Below, in pieces: positions 16,202 to 25,596 of a DNA stretch of 64,000 nt. The DNA comes from an uncultured Alphaproteobacteria bacterium (GTDB lineage Bacteria; Pseudomonadota; Alphaproteobacteria; Rhizobiales; Beijerinckiaceae). The position numbers and the translations under genes are program-made. The stretch lies in contig CALKHP010000036.1 in NCBI GenBank assembly GCA_937988775.1, forward strand, positions 6,734 through 70,733, in the 5' to 3' direction. The notes beneath the pieces were generated by a model, which searched no databases, was not told the origin of the DNA, and saw nothing but the letters and a program-made list of their open reading frames with translations. Numbering within the stretch: the first letter of the stretch is position 1; the number at the start of each line of letters is the position of its first letter.

Positions 16202-17716
16202 ATGGATACCGATCTCAGCCACGCCCTCGCGGCCGCCTTCGCGGCGTTGTTCCCGGAGGCTGAAACGGTCGGGTCCTATATTGGCGGCGCGCTGGTCGAG
16301 GGCGAGGGCGACGGCATTGCCCTCCATGACCCGGCAACCGGCCGGCCCTCGCTCGCGTATCGTGATGCCGGTCCGGTGCTGGCGCGGCGGGCGGCGGCGG
16401 CTGCGGCGGCGGCGCAACTGGTGTGGAGTGGCCTTCCGCATGCCGAGCGCGGGCGCATCGTGTTCGCCGTCGGCCACGCGATCCGCGAGCGGCTCGAAGC
16501 GCTGGCACGGCTTGAATCGGTCAATGCCGGCAAGCCGATCCGCGATTGCCGGGCCGAGGTGACCAAGGTCGCCGAGATGTTCGAATATTACGCCGGCTGG
16601 GCCGACAAGTTTCACGGCGATGTCATTCCGGTGCCGAGCGGCCACCTGAACTACACCCGGCGCGAGCCGATCGGCGTCGTGCTGCAACTGACGCCGTGGA
16701 ACGCGCCGATCTTCACCGCCGGCTGGCAGGTGGCGCCGGCGATCGCCATGGGCAACGGCGTAGTGCTGAAACCGTCCGAACTGACGCCGTTCACCTCGCT
16801 CGCCGTCGCGGCGCTGGCGGAACGGGCCGGCGTGCCGAAAGGCCTGATCAACGTGCTGGCGGGCTACGGCCACACGAGCGGGCAGGCAGCACTCGCCGCA
16901 CCGCAGGTGAACAAGGTGGTGTTCGTCGGCTCGCCGCAAACCGGCCGGCGCATCGCGCTCGCCGCCGCCGAGCGGCTGGTGCCGTGCGTGCTCGAACTCG
17001 GCGGCAAATCGGCCAATATCGTGTTCGAGGATGCCGATCTCAGGCGCGCGTCGCTGGGGGCGCAGGCGGCGATCTTTTCATCCGCCGGGCAAAGCTGCGT
17101 CGCCGGCTCGCGGCTGATCGTGCAGCGCAGCATCTATGACCGTTTCGTCGCCATGGTCGCCGAGGGCGCCGACCGCATCCGCATCGGCGCGCCTGGTGAG
17201 GATGCGACCGAGGTCGGTCCGCTCGCCAGCCGCAAGCAATATGATCACGTGCGCGCGATGATCGGAGCCGGGCTCGAGGCCGGCGCAAGCTGCGCGACGC
17301 GGGCGCAGGAGGCAGCCGAAGCCGGCTTCTTCGTGCGGCCGACGGTGCTCGCCGGCGTGAGCAACGAGATGGCGGTCGCGCAGGGCGAAATCTTCGGGCC
17401 GGTCGTGGTGGCGATCCCGTTCGACACGGAGGACGATGCCATCCGTATTGCCAACGACACCGCTTACGGCCTTGCCGGCGCGGTATGGACCGGCGATGTC
17501 GGGCGCGCGCACCGCGTCGCCGAGCGCGTCAGGGCTGGCACGTTCTGGATCAACACCTACAAGACGATCAGCGTCGCCTCGCCCTTCGGCGGCAGCGGCG
17601 AAAGCGGCTATGGCCGCTCGAGCGGCGTCGAGGCGCTCTACGAATATACCCGGACCAAGAGCGTCTGGGTCGAGACGCAATCCGACAGGCCTACGACCTT
17701 CGGCTATGCCAGATAA
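16202..17716 (+). CDS. NAD(P)-dependent aldehyde dehydrogenase
   Basis: A 504-residue aldehyde dehydrogenase. Catalytic Cys299 is in SSAGQSCVAGSR, the general base Glu265 in VLELGGKS, and Asn167 in TPWNAP. The cofactor loop FVGSPQTGRRI and the C-terminal NTYKTISVASPFGGSGESG are present. A run of eight or so alanines (about residues 64-71) is unusual but lies in a surface helix. It directly follows the beta-hydroxyacid dehydrogenase and precedes the peptide-type ABC importer. The substrate may be a semialdehyde from amino acid breakdown. Confidence 0.9.
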   Translation: MDTDLSHALAAAFAALFPEAETVGSYIGGALVEGEGDGIALHDPATGRPSLAYRDAGPVLARRAAAAAAAAQLVWSGLPHAERGRIVFAVGHAIRERLEALARLESVNAGKPIRDCRAEVTKVAEMFEYYAGWADKFHGDVIPVPSGHLNYTRREPIGVVLQLTPWNAPIFTAGWQVAPAIAMGNGVVLKPSELTPFTSLAVAALAERAGVPKGLINVLAGYGHTSGQAALAAPQVNKVVFVGSPQTGRRIALAAAERLVPCVLELGGKSANIVFEDADLRRASLGAQAAIFSSAGQSCVAGSRLIVQRSIYDRFVAMVAEGADRIRIGAPGEDATEVGPLASRKQYDHVRAMIGAGLEAGASCATRAQEAAEAGFFVRPTVLAGVSNEMAVAQGEIFGPVVVAIPFDTEDDAIRIANDTAYGLAGAVWTGDVGRAHRVAERVRAGTFWINTYKTISVASPFGGSGESGYGRSSGVEALYEYTRTKSVWVETQSDRPTTFGYAR

Positions 17717-17824
17717 CCGGACATCGCCTTGCTTCCTGTCGACCCAAGCCGCTAAGTTGGCAACGGCAGGTGCTGCCCAACGCTTAAAAATACCGCAAGA
17801 AATATTGTCAGGGGGAGAGACAAG

Positions 17825-19423
17825 ATGTTGAGAAGTCACGACGTTCTGAAGTTTGCCGGCGGCGCGGCGCTGTCCTTATCGCTGACCATGGGGTTTGGTG
17901 TCGGCGCACGGGCGGAAACGACGATCACCGCGGTAATGCAGGCGCCGCTGCGCTCGCTCGACCCGGTCATTACCACGGCCTATGTCATCCGCAACTACGG
18001 CTACATGATCTACGACACGCTGCTCAGCGTCGATGCCAAGGGCGAGATCAAGCCGCAGATGCTGGAGAAATGGGAGGTCTCGGCCGATGGCAAGACCTAC
18101 ACCTTCACCCTGCGCGACGGGCTGAAATGGCATGACGGCAAGCCCGTCACCGCGGCCGATTGCATCGCCTCCATCAAGCGCTGGGCGAGCCAGGACAAGA
18201 TGGGCCAGGTCATGCAGTCGCTGACCACGGCGACGGAGAAGGTCGACGACAAGACCTTCAAGATGACCTTCAGCACTGCGACCAACATCGTGCTGCGCGC
18301 CCTGTCCAAGCCATCCTCGCTCGCCGCATTCATGATGCCGGAGCGCGTCGCCAACACGTCGCCGGCCGAGGCGATCACCGAATCGATCGGCTCCGGCCCG
18401 TTCAAGTTCGTCGCCAGCGAGTACAAGCCCGGCGTGCAGGCGGTGTTCGTCAAGAACCAGGATTACGTGCCGCGCGCCGAGGCGCCGAGCGGTATGGCCG
18501 GCGGGCGCGTCGTCAAGGTCGACAAGGTGCGCTGGGTGGCGATGCCCGATGCCATGACCGGCGTCAACGCGCTCAAGAACGGCGAGATCGATTTCATCGA
18601 GCAGGCGCCCTACGACCTGCTGCCGCTGATGAAGAGCGACAGCAATATTCAGCTCATCGCCTCCAAGGCGCAGGGCGGCCAGCCCGTGATGCGGCTCAAC
18701 CACCTGCTGCCGCCCTTCAACAACAAGCTGGTGCGCCAGGCGGCCGTGGCGGCGATCGACCAGAAGGCGATCATGCAGGCCGATATCGGCGATCCCGCCT
18801 ATTACAGCACCTGCGCCGCCCTGTTCGGCTGCGGCACGACCTATGCCTCGACCGCCGGCGCCGATGATCTCGTCAAGGCCGATCCGGACAAGGCCAAGGC
18901 CCTGCTGAAGGAGGCCAAATACGACGACACGCCGGTGATGATCATGCACCCGACCGATTTCGCCAATGCCGGCGGCTCGTTCGTGCCCGTGATCGCGCAG
19001 CAGCTGCGCCAGGGTGGCTTCAAGGTCCAGGTCCAGGCGATGGACTGGCAGACGGTGGTGACGCGGCGCGCCGTGCAGAAGCCGGTTGCCGAGGGTGGCT
19101 GGAACATCTTCACCACCTATCTCTCGCTCGCCGATATCAGCGACCCGCTCAGCAACTACACCGTGGCCGCCAACGGCACCAAGGCGTGGTTCGGCTGGCC
19201 GACCTCGCCGAAGATCGAGGAGTTGCGCCAGAAATTCGCCACCTCGGCCGATGCGGGCGAGTTGAAGACGATCGCCAACGAGGTGCAGAAGCTCGCCATG
19301 GATGATGTCGTGGTCGTGCCGCTCGGCGAGTTTTCCGTGGTGGCGGCGGCGCGCACGTCGCTGAAGGGCATCCTCGACGCGCCGGTGCCGGTGTTCTGGA
19401 ACATCGAGAAAACCGGCAACTGA
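17825..19423 (+). CDS. Peptide/dipeptide-type ABC transporter substrate-binding protein (SBP_bac_5)
   Basis: A 532-residue periplasmic binding protein of the DppA/OppA family. A signal peptide covers about residues 1-30 (ending VGARAE). ITAVMQAPLRSLDPV, EKWEVSADGKTYTFTLRDGLKWHDG, and AAVAAIDQKAIMQ are typical blocks of this cluster. Two cysteines in TCAALFGCG are found in a subgroup. GGGGGAGAG precedes the ATG. The stop overlaps the first permease start (TGATG). With the M81 peptidase and deacylase downstream, the ligand is probably a peptide or amide. Confidence 0.9.
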   Translation: MLRSHDVLKFAGGAALSLSLTMGFGVGARAETTITAVMQAPLRSLDPVITTAYVIRNYGYMIYDTLLSVDAKGEIKPQMLEKWEVSADGKTYTFTLRDGLKWHDGKPVTAADCIASIKRWASQDKMGQVMQSLTTATEKVDDKTFKMTFSTATNIVLRALSKPSSLAAFMMPERVANTSPAEAITESIGSGPFKFVASEYKPGVQAVFVKNQDYVPRAEAPSGMAGGRVVKVDKVRWVAMPDAMTGVNALKNGEIDFIEQAPYDLLPLMKSDSNIQLIASKAQGGQPVMRLNHLLPPFNNKLVRQAAVAAIDQKAIMQADIGDPAYYSTCAALFGCGTTYASTAGADDLVKADPDKAKALLKEAKYDDTPVMIMHPTDFANAGGSFVPVIAQQLRQGGFKVQVQAMDWQTVVTRRAVQKPVAEGGWNIFTTYLSLADISDPLSNYTVAANGTKAWFGWPTSPKIEELRQKFATSADAGELKTIANEVQKLAMDDVVVVPLGEFSVVAAARTSLKGILDAPVPVFWNIEKTGN

Positions 19424-20364
19424 TGCTCCCTGTCATCCTGAAGCGGCTGGCGGCCACCATTCCGGTGCTGTTCGTGGTGGCCGTGGTGATCTTCAGCGTG
19501 CTCAGGCTGACCCCCGGCGACCCGGCGGCGATCGTCGCCGGGGACGGCGCCACCGTGCAGCAGATCGAGGCGATCCGACACCATATGGGGCTGGACCGGC
19601 CGATCCCGGTGCAGTTCGTGACGTGGATCTCGGACGTGCTGCGCGGCGATTTCGGCACCTCGCTGATCTCCGGCCTGCCGGTCAAGGACATGATCGTCGA
19701 CCGTATGGGGCCGACGATCGCCATCACGCTCTATACGGTGATCTACACGCTGCTAATCTCGATTCCGGTCGGCATTCTCGCTGCCTGGCGGCGCGGCAAG
19801 GCGATCGACCGCCTGGTCACGGCCGGCTCGGTGCTCGGCTTCTCGGTGCCGGTGTTCATTACCGCCTACCTGCTGATCTTCCTGTTCTCCATGGGCCTCG
19901 GCTGGCTGCCGGTGCAGGGCTACAAGCCGCTGAGCGATGGCGTCTGGAACCACCTGAGGCATCTGATCCTGCCGGTGGCGTCGCTGAGCACGATCTATAT
20001 CGCGCTGATGACGCGCTTCGTGCGCACCAGCATCATCGACACGCTCGGCGAGGATTATATCCGCACCGCCCACGCCAAGGGGCTGAACGAGCGCGAGGTG
20101 CTGGTCCGGCACGCGCTCGGCAACGCGGCGGTGCCGATCCTGACCATTATCGGCATTACCGTCACCATGCTGATCGGCGGCGTCGTCGTCACCGAATCGG
20201 TGTTCAACATTCCCGGTCTCGGCCGCCTCGTGGTCGAGGCCATCCTGGCCAAGGATTTCACGATCATCCAGGCGCTGATCGTGCTGTTCTCGGTCGTCGA
20301 TATCTTCGTCAATCTGGTGATCGACGTACTCTACCGCGTCGTCGATCCCCGCATCGATTCCTGA
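19423..20364 (+). CDS. ABC transporter permease, DppB type
   Basis: A 313-residue inner-membrane permease with six predicted membrane segments. RLTPGDPAAIVAGDGATVQQ after the first segment and ALMTRFVRTSIIDTLGEDYIRTAHAKG (the cytoplasmic EAA-like loop that contacts the ATPase) are hallmarks of DppB. VVVTESVFNIPGLGRLVVEA near the C-terminus is also typical. It is coupled to the binding-protein gene by a TGATG overlap. Confidence 0.92.
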   Translation: MLPVILKRLAATIPVLFVVAVVIFSVLRLTPGDPAAIVAGDGATVQQIEAIRHHMGLDRPIPVQFVTWISDVLRGDFGTSLISGLPVKDMIVDRMGPTIAITLYTVIYTLLISIPVGILAAWRRGKAIDRLVTAGSVLGFSVPVFITAYLLIFLFSMGLGWLPVQGYKPLSDGVWNHLRHLILPVASLSTIYIALMTRFVRTSIIDTLGEDYIRTAHAKGLNEREVLVRHALGNAAVPILTIIGITVTMLIGGVVVTESVFNIPGLGRLVVEAILAKDFTIIQALIVLFSVVDIFVNLVIDVLYRVVDPRIDS

Positions 20365-20391
20365 AGCGCCGCCGATGCCTGGTATCTCCTG

Positions 20392-21231
20392 ATGGTTGCT
20401 CAAACGAAGCTCGGGACCTTTCTGTCCAGTTGGCCGACGCGGCTGGCGCTACTGATGATTGTCATCGTCATCGTCATGGCGGTGTTCGCGCCGTGGCTCG
20501 CGACGCATGATCCGCGCTTCCTCGATCCGGCCGTGAGGCTGCGCGGCCCCTCGGCCGCCCATTGGCTCGGCACCGATTCCTATGGGCGCGACCTGTACTC
20601 GCGCATCATCTTCGGGTCGCGCGTCTCGCTGCTCGTCGGCTCGGGCGTGCTGGCGATCGCCATCGTGTTCGGCGTGCTGTTCGGGGCGCTCGCCGGCTAT
20701 TTCCGCAGCCTCGATTCGCTGATCATGCGCATCATGGACGGCGTGATGGCGATCCCGGCCATCCTGCTCGCCATCGCCATGGTCTCGGTCTCGGGTTCGA
20801 GCCTCAGCACGGTGATCGTCGCCATCGCGATCCCTGAGATTCCGCGCGTGACGCGGCTGGTCAGGGGCATCCTGCTGAGCGTACGCGGCGAGCCTTATGT
20901 CGAGGCGGCGGTGACGCTCGGCACCTCGCCGGCGGCCATCCTCGTGCGCCACATGCTGCCGAACACGGTGGCGCCGCTGATCGTGCAGGGCACCTATATC
21001 TTCGCCGCCGCCGTGCTGATCGAGGCGATCCTGAGCTTCCTCGGCGCTGGCATCCCGCCGGAAGTGCCGTCCTGGGGCAATATCATCGCCGACGGGCGCA
21101 CCTATTTCCAGCTCCTGCCGGGGCTGGTGCTTTATCCCGGCATCGTGCTGTCGCTGACCATCCTCACCATCAACATGGTGGGCGATACGGCGCGCGACGC
21201 GCTCGATCCCAAGCTCGCCGGCAGGGCCTGA
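20392..21231 (+). CDS. ABC transporter permease, DppC type
   Basis: A 279-residue second permease. HWLGTDSYGRDLYSRIIFGSR is the DppC signature after the first segment. The ATPase-contact loop is IPRVTRLVRGILLSVRGEPYVEAA. AAVLIEAILSFLGAGIPPEVPSWG and the LYPGIVLSLTILTINMVGD end are typical. It pairs with the upstream DppB-type permease to form the membrane channel. Confidence 0.92.
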   Translation: MVAQTKLGTFLSSWPTRLALLMIVIVIVMAVFAPWLATHDPRFLDPAVRLRGPSAAHWLGTDSYGRDLYSRIIFGSRVSLLVGSGVLAIAIVFGVLFGALAGYFRSLDSLIMRIMDGVMAIPAILLAIAMVSVSGSSLSTVIVAIAIPEIPRVTRLVRGILLSVRGEPYVEAAVTLGTSPAAILVRHMLPNTVAPLIVQGTYIFAAAVLIEAILSFLGAGIPPEVPSWGNIIADGRTYFQLLPGLVLYPGIVLSLTILTINMVGDTARDALDPKLAGRA

Positions 21232-21234
21232 GCG

Positions 21235-22890
21235 ATGGCTGGAACGTCTCCATCAACCGAGCCGATCCTGTCCGTGCGCGACCTGCGGGTCGTGACGGCG
21301 TCACGGAGCAACCCGCGTACCGTCGTCGAGGCGGTGACGTTCGACGTCATGCCGGGTGAGACCTTGTGCATCGTCGGCGAATCCGGCTCGGGCAAGTCGG
21401 TCACCGCCTTCTCGGTGATGGGGTTGCTGCCGCCGGACGCGCTGCGCATTGCCGGCGGCGCCGTCACGCTCGAGGGCCGCAACCTCGCCGAAGTGCGCTA
21501 CGGTGAAATCCTGGCGCTCAGGGCGACGACGATGTCGATGGTGTTCCAGGAGCCGATGACGGCGCTGAACCCGGTGCAGCGCATCGGCGAGCAGATCGGC
21601 GAGGTGATCCGCATCCACCGCGACACGCCGGCGGCCGAACGGCGCCGCATGGTGCTGAAAATGCTGGCCGAGGTCGATCTGCCCGACCCCGAGCGCATCT
21701 ACGCCGCCTATCCGCACGAATTGTCGGGCGGGCAGCGCCAGCGCATCGTCATCGCCATGGCGCTGATCCTCGAGCCGAAGCTGCTGATCGCCGACGAGCC
21801 GACCACCGCCCTCGACGTCACGACGCAGAAGCAGATCCTGCACCTGATGCGCGAGTTGAAGACCCGGCACAACACGGCCGTGATCTTCATCACCCATGAT
21901 TTCGGCGTCGTCTCCGAGATCGCCGACCGCATCCTGGTGATGAAGGACGGCATGGTGGTGGAGCACGGCACGCGCGAGCAGATCCTCACCAATCCTGTCG
22001 CCGCCTACACGCGCAAGCTGGTCGCATCGGTGCCGAACCTGCATCCGCCGGGGCGCGAGGCGGCCCGCAACGCCGCCATCCTGCAAGTGCGCAACATGAG
22101 CAAGACCTATGGCCGCGCGTCGCTGTTCGGCAAGACGGCGGGCGTGGCGGCGCTCAGCGCCATCGATCTCGACGTGCATCGCGACGAGGTCGTCGGCATC
22201 GTCGGCGAGTCGGGTTCCGGCAAGTCGACGCTGGCGCGCTGCATCATCGGCCTCGTCGATGGCTGGCAGGGGGAGGTGCGGCTTGGCGGCGAGGCGCTCG
22301 CCCCGAACTCGCGCCAGCGCTCCAACGCCATCAAGCAGCGCATCCAGATCGTATTCCAGGACCCGTATCGCTCGCTGAACCCGCGCCGCGTCGTCTCGGC
22401 CTCGCTGATGGAGGGCCTGCGCAATTTCGGCATGGGCGAGCGCGAGGCGCTGGCCAAGGTCAGCGAGGTGCTGGCCATTGTCGGGCTCGAGCGCGACGTG
22501 CTGCGGCGCTACCCGCACCAGTTCTCCGGCGGTCAGCGCCAGCGCCTCTGCCTGGCGCGCGCCATCGTCATGGAGCCGGAAATCCTCATCGCGGATGAGG
22601 CTGTCTCGGCGCTCGACGTCACCGTGCAGGCCCAGGTGCTCGACCTGCTTGACGACATCAAGCGCCGCACCGGCGTCGCCATCTTGTTCATCACGCATGA
22701 CCTGCGCGTGGCGGCGCAGATTTCCGACAAGATCGTCGTGATGCAGAAGGGCCGCATCGTCGAGCAGGGCACGCCGCATCAGGTGATCGGCGCGCCCCAG
22801 CAGGACTATACGCGCGAGTTGATCGGCTCGGCGCCGGGCGCCGGCTGGGATTTCAAGAATTTTCGCGCCTTCGACACGGCGCCGGGCTGA
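21235..22890 (+). CDS. Fused dipeptide-type ABC ATPase (DppD-DppF in one chain)
   Basis: A 551-residue protein with two complete ATP-binding domains. The first has Walker A GESGSGKS (residues 49-56), signature LSGGQRQR and Walker B LLIADEPTTALDVTT. The second starts near residue 283, with Walker A GESGSGKS near 323, signature FSGGQRQR and Walker B ILIADEAVSALDV. Both sites look intact; an Ala replaces Pro after the second Walker B Glu. Such DppD-DppF fusions are common in proteobacterial importers. It energises the two permeases encoded just upstream. Confidence 0.93.
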   Translation: MAGTSPSTEPILSVRDLRVVTASRSNPRTVVEAVTFDVMPGETLCIVGESGSGKSVTAFSVMGLLPPDALRIAGGAVTLEGRNLAEVRYGEILALRATTMSMVFQEPMTALNPVQRIGEQIGEVIRIHRDTPAAERRRMVLKMLAEVDLPDPERIYAAYPHELSGGQRQRIVIAMALILEPKLLIADEPTTALDVTTQKQILHLMRELKTRHNTAVIFITHDFGVVSEIADRILVMKDGMVVEHGTREQILTNPVAAYTRKLVASVPNLHPPGREAARNAAILQVRNMSKTYGRASLFGKTAGVAALSAIDLDVHRDEVVGIVGESGSGKSTLARCIIGLVDGWQGEVRLGGEALAPNSRQRSNAIKQRIQIVFQDPYRSLNPRRVVSASLMEGLRNFGMGEREALAKVSEVLAIVGLERDVLRRYPHQFSGGQRQRLCLARAIVMEPEILIADEAVSALDVTVQAQVLDLLDDIKRRTGVAILFITHDLRVAAQISDKIVVMQKGRIVEQGTPHQVIGAPQQDYTRELIGSAPGAGWDFKNFRAFDTAPG

Positions 22891-22898
22891 GGCTTGCC

Positions 22899-24434
22899 AT
22901 GCGGATCATCTTTGCCGGCTTCGAGCACGAGACGAATACCTTTGCCACCAGCAAGGCCGACTGGCGCGCCTTCCAGCATGGCGGCGGCTGGCCGGGCATG
23001 GTGTTGGGCGAGGCGGTGTTCGCGGCGATCGCCGGCGCCAACATCCCGGCCGCCGGCTTTGTCGCGGCCGCCCGCGCGCGCGGCCACACGCTGGTGCCGA
23101 CGCTGTGGTGCGCGGCAAGCCCCTCCGCCCATGTCACCGAGGAGGCATACGAGCGCATCGCCGGCCTGATCCTCGATGGGGTCGCCGCCAGCCTGCCGGC
23201 CGATGCCATCTATCTCGACCTGCATGGCGCCATGGTCGCCGAGCATCTCGACGATGGCGAAGGCGAATTGCTCGCGCGCGTGCGCAAGCTCGTCGGCCCC
23301 GCCATGCCGATCGTGGTCAGCCTCGACCTGCACGCCAACGTCACCCGGCGCATGCTGGAGACCGCCGACGCGCTGTTTGCCTTCCGCACCTACCCGCATG
23401 TCGACATGGCGGAAACCGGGGCGCGCACCTTCGACCACCTGCAGCGGCTGTTCGACGGCATGGCGCGCCAGCATCTCGCCTGGCGCCGCATCCCGTTCCT
23501 GATGCCGATCTGCTGGCAGAGCACGATGAGCGAGCCGGCGGCCGGGCTCTATCGTGAACTAGAGCGGCTCGAGGCAGGCCCCGGCATCAGCGGCATGTCG
23601 TTCTGCATGGGCTTCCCGGCCGCTGATTTCGCCGAATGCGCCGGCATGATCTGGGCCTATGGCAACGATGCCGCGAGCGCGAGTGCCGCCGCCGACCGGC
23701 TTTATCAGGCGGTGCTGGCGGCCGAGCCGGCGTTTGACGGCCGGCTTTACGCGCCCGATGCGGCGGTCACTGAGGCGCAGCGGCTGGCGCGATCGGCCAG
23801 CAAGCCGGTGGTGATCGCCGATGCGCAGGACAATCCCGGCGCGGGCGGCGATTCCGACACCACCGGCATGTTGCGCGCCCTGATCGCCGCAAACGCCACC
23901 GACGCGGCGATCGGCCTGATCGTCGACCAGGAAGCGGCGGCGAAGGCACATGAAGCCGGCGAAGGCGGCACGGTGCGGCTCAGGCTCGGCGGCAAGTCGG
24001 GCGTGCCGGGCGATGCGCCCTTCGAGGCCGATTTCCTGGTCGAGCGCCTGTCCGACGGGCACTTCCTGGCCAAGGGCCCTTATTACAACGGCTTTCGCAT
24101 GGCGCTTGGCCCATCGGCCTGTCTGAGGATCGGCGGCGTGCGCATCGTCGTCGCCAGCGACAAGGCGCAGATGGCCGACCTCGAAATGTTCCGCTTCGTC
24201 GGCATCGAGCCGAGCGCGCAATCCATTCTCGTCGTCAAGAGTGCGACGCATTTCAGGGCGGATTTCACGCCGGTCAGCGCGGAGATCATCGTCGCGGCGG
24301 CGCCCGGCGCCATGAAGATCGATCCCGCCCTGCTGCCGTGGCGCCATCTCGACGGCAATATCCGGGTGAGGCCGTGCGGGCCGGCCTTCCGCGACCTCGC
24401 GTCCGGCGCCGGCGCCTCAAGCACAGGAGCATGA
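22899..24434 (+). CDS. M81 family metallopeptidase (MlrC-like)
   Basis: A 511-residue protein of the M81 family, named after MlrC of microcystin degraders, which hydrolyses linear peptides. FEHETNTF at the N-terminus, YLDLHGAMVAEH and SLDLHANVT are the conserved metal-site motifs. DAQDNPGAGGDSDTTGMLRAL marks the C-terminal domain. No signal peptide is seen, so it acts in the cytoplasm on what the upstream importer brings in. Its stop overlaps the start of the ArgE-like gene (ATGA). Substrates of most M81 members are unknown. Confidence 0.88.
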   Translation: MRIIFAGFEHETNTFATSKADWRAFQHGGGWPGMVLGEAVFAAIAGANIPAAGFVAAARARGHTLVPTLWCAASPSAHVTEEAYERIAGLILDGVAASLPADAIYLDLHGAMVAEHLDDGEGELLARVRKLVGPAMPIVVSLDLHANVTRRMLETADALFAFRTYPHVDMAETGARTFDHLQRLFDGMARQHLAWRRIPFLMPICWQSTMSEPAAGLYRELERLEAGPGISGMSFCMGFPAADFAECAGMIWAYGNDAASASAAADRLYQAVLAAEPAFDGRLYAPDAAVTEAQRLARSASKPVVIADAQDNPGAGGDSDTTGMLRALIAANATDAAIGLIVDQEAAAKAHEAGEGGTVRLRLGGKSGVPGDAPFEADFLVERLSDGHFLAKGPYYNGFRMALGPSACLRIGGVRIVVASDKAQMADLEMFRFVGIEPSAQSILVVKSATHFRADFTPVSAEIIVAAAPGAMKIDPALLPWRHLDGNIRVRPCGPAFRDLASGAGASSTGA

Positions 24435-25585
24435 TCATGCAACCGCAATCCTTGGCGATGATCGAACGGCTGATCGGCTTCGACACCGTGTCGCGCAACT
24501 CGAACCTGCCCCTGATCGATTTCGTGCAGGATTATCTTGCGCGCCATGGCGTCACGAGCCATCGCGTGCCGAGCGCGGACGGCGCCAAGGCCAACCTGTT
24601 CGCCACCATCGGGCCTGCCGTCGAGGGCGGCGTCGTGCTGTCCGGCCACACCGATGTCGTGCCGGTCGACGGCCAGCCGTGGCACAGCGATCCGTTCAAG
24701 CTGACCGAGAAGGACGGGCGTCTCTACGGTCGCGGCACCTGCGACATGAAATCCTTCATCGCCATCGCCCTGGCGCTGGTGCCCGAGATGCAGCAGGCCG
24801 GGCTGAAGCGGCCGATCCATTTCGCGCTGAGTTATGACGAGGAACTCGGCTGTGTCGGCGCACCGGCGATGATCGCGCGGCTGACCACCGAGATCGCCCG
24901 GCCGGCGGCGGTGATCGTCGGCGAGCCAAGCAGCATGAAGCCGATCAAGGCCCATAAGGGCATGGCGGTGTCGCGCACCACGGTGATCGGCCACGAGGCG
25001 CATTCGAGCCAGATGCAGCGCGGCGTCAGCGCCGTGATGACCGCCGCCGGCCTGATCTCCTTCCTCAGCGAGATGGCTGCCGCCAACAAGCAGGCGGCCG
25101 ACCCGGCCTGCGCATTCGTGCCGCCTTATTCCACGGTTCATGTCGGCACCGTCAATGGCGGCACGGCGGTGAACATCATCTCGCGCGAATGCAGCTTCAC
25201 CTGGGATATCCGGGCGCTGCCGGGCGAGAGCGCCGGCGATTATCTCGATCGCTTCTCGGCCCATTGCGATCGCGTGCTGCCGGGCATGCGGGCGGTCGCG
25301 CCGGAAAGCGCGATCAGCACCGAGGTGCTCGCCGCCGCGCCGCCGCTCGCCGACAAGGGCGGCGTGGCGCAAACCATCGCCATGCGGCTGTCCGGCTGCG
25401 CCTGCTGCGGCGTGGTGCCTTACGTCACGGAGGGTGGCCAGTTTCAGGAAGCGGGTTTCGACGTGGTGATTTGCGGGCCGGGCTCGATCGATCAGGCGCA
25501 CCAGCCGAACGAATATATCGCCATCGAGCAGGTCGAGGCCTGCGAGACGTTCATGCGCAAACTGATCGCCGAACTCGCCGCCTAA
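24431..25585 (+). CDS. M20 family deacylase, acetylornithine deacetylase (ArgE)-like
   Basis: A 384-residue M20 dinuclear-zinc hydrolase. SGHTDVVPVDGQPW carries the first metal His, GRGTCDMKSF the bridging Asp, and SYDEELGCVG the catalytic and ligand Glu residues. GEPSSMKP is the dimerisation/substrate block. Length and motif order match acetylornithine deacetylase. In this operon it more likely removes an acyl group or cleaves an amide from an imported nutrient than serves arginine synthesis. AGGAG precedes the ATG at 24431, which overlaps the M81 stop; an ATG two codons later also fits. Confidence 0.88.
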   Translation: MIMQPQSLAMIERLIGFDTVSRNSNLPLIDFVQDYLARHGVTSHRVPSADGAKANLFATIGPAVEGGVVLSGHTDVVPVDGQPWHSDPFKLTEKDGRLYGRGTCDMKSFIAIALALVPEMQQAGLKRPIHFALSYDEELGCVGAPAMIARLTTEIARPAAVIVGEPSSMKPIKAHKGMAVSRTTVIGHEAHSSQMQRGVSAVMTAAGLISFLSEMAAANKQAADPACAFVPPYSTVHVGTVNGGTAVNIISRECSFTWDIRALPGESAGDYLDRFSAHCDRVLPGMRAVAPESAISTEVLAAAPPLADKGGVAQTIAMRLSGCACCGVVPYVTEGGQFQEAGFDVVICGPGSIDQAHQPNEYIAIEQVEACETFMRKLIAELAA

Positions 25586-25596
25586 GAGCGCTTGCC

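Noticed and set aside
17757..17773. A sigma54-type promoter (TTGGCA...GTGC) before the peptide-binding-protein gene
   Set aside because: The spacing between GG and GC is 11 rather than 10 bases and no enhancer-binding regulator is nearby; it is part of a small hairpin.
21301..22779. A minus-strand open frame of about 490 codons opposite the fused dipeptide ATPase
   Set aside because: Both ATPase halves on the plus strand carry full Walker and signature motifs; the antisense frame is a by-product of third-position GC.
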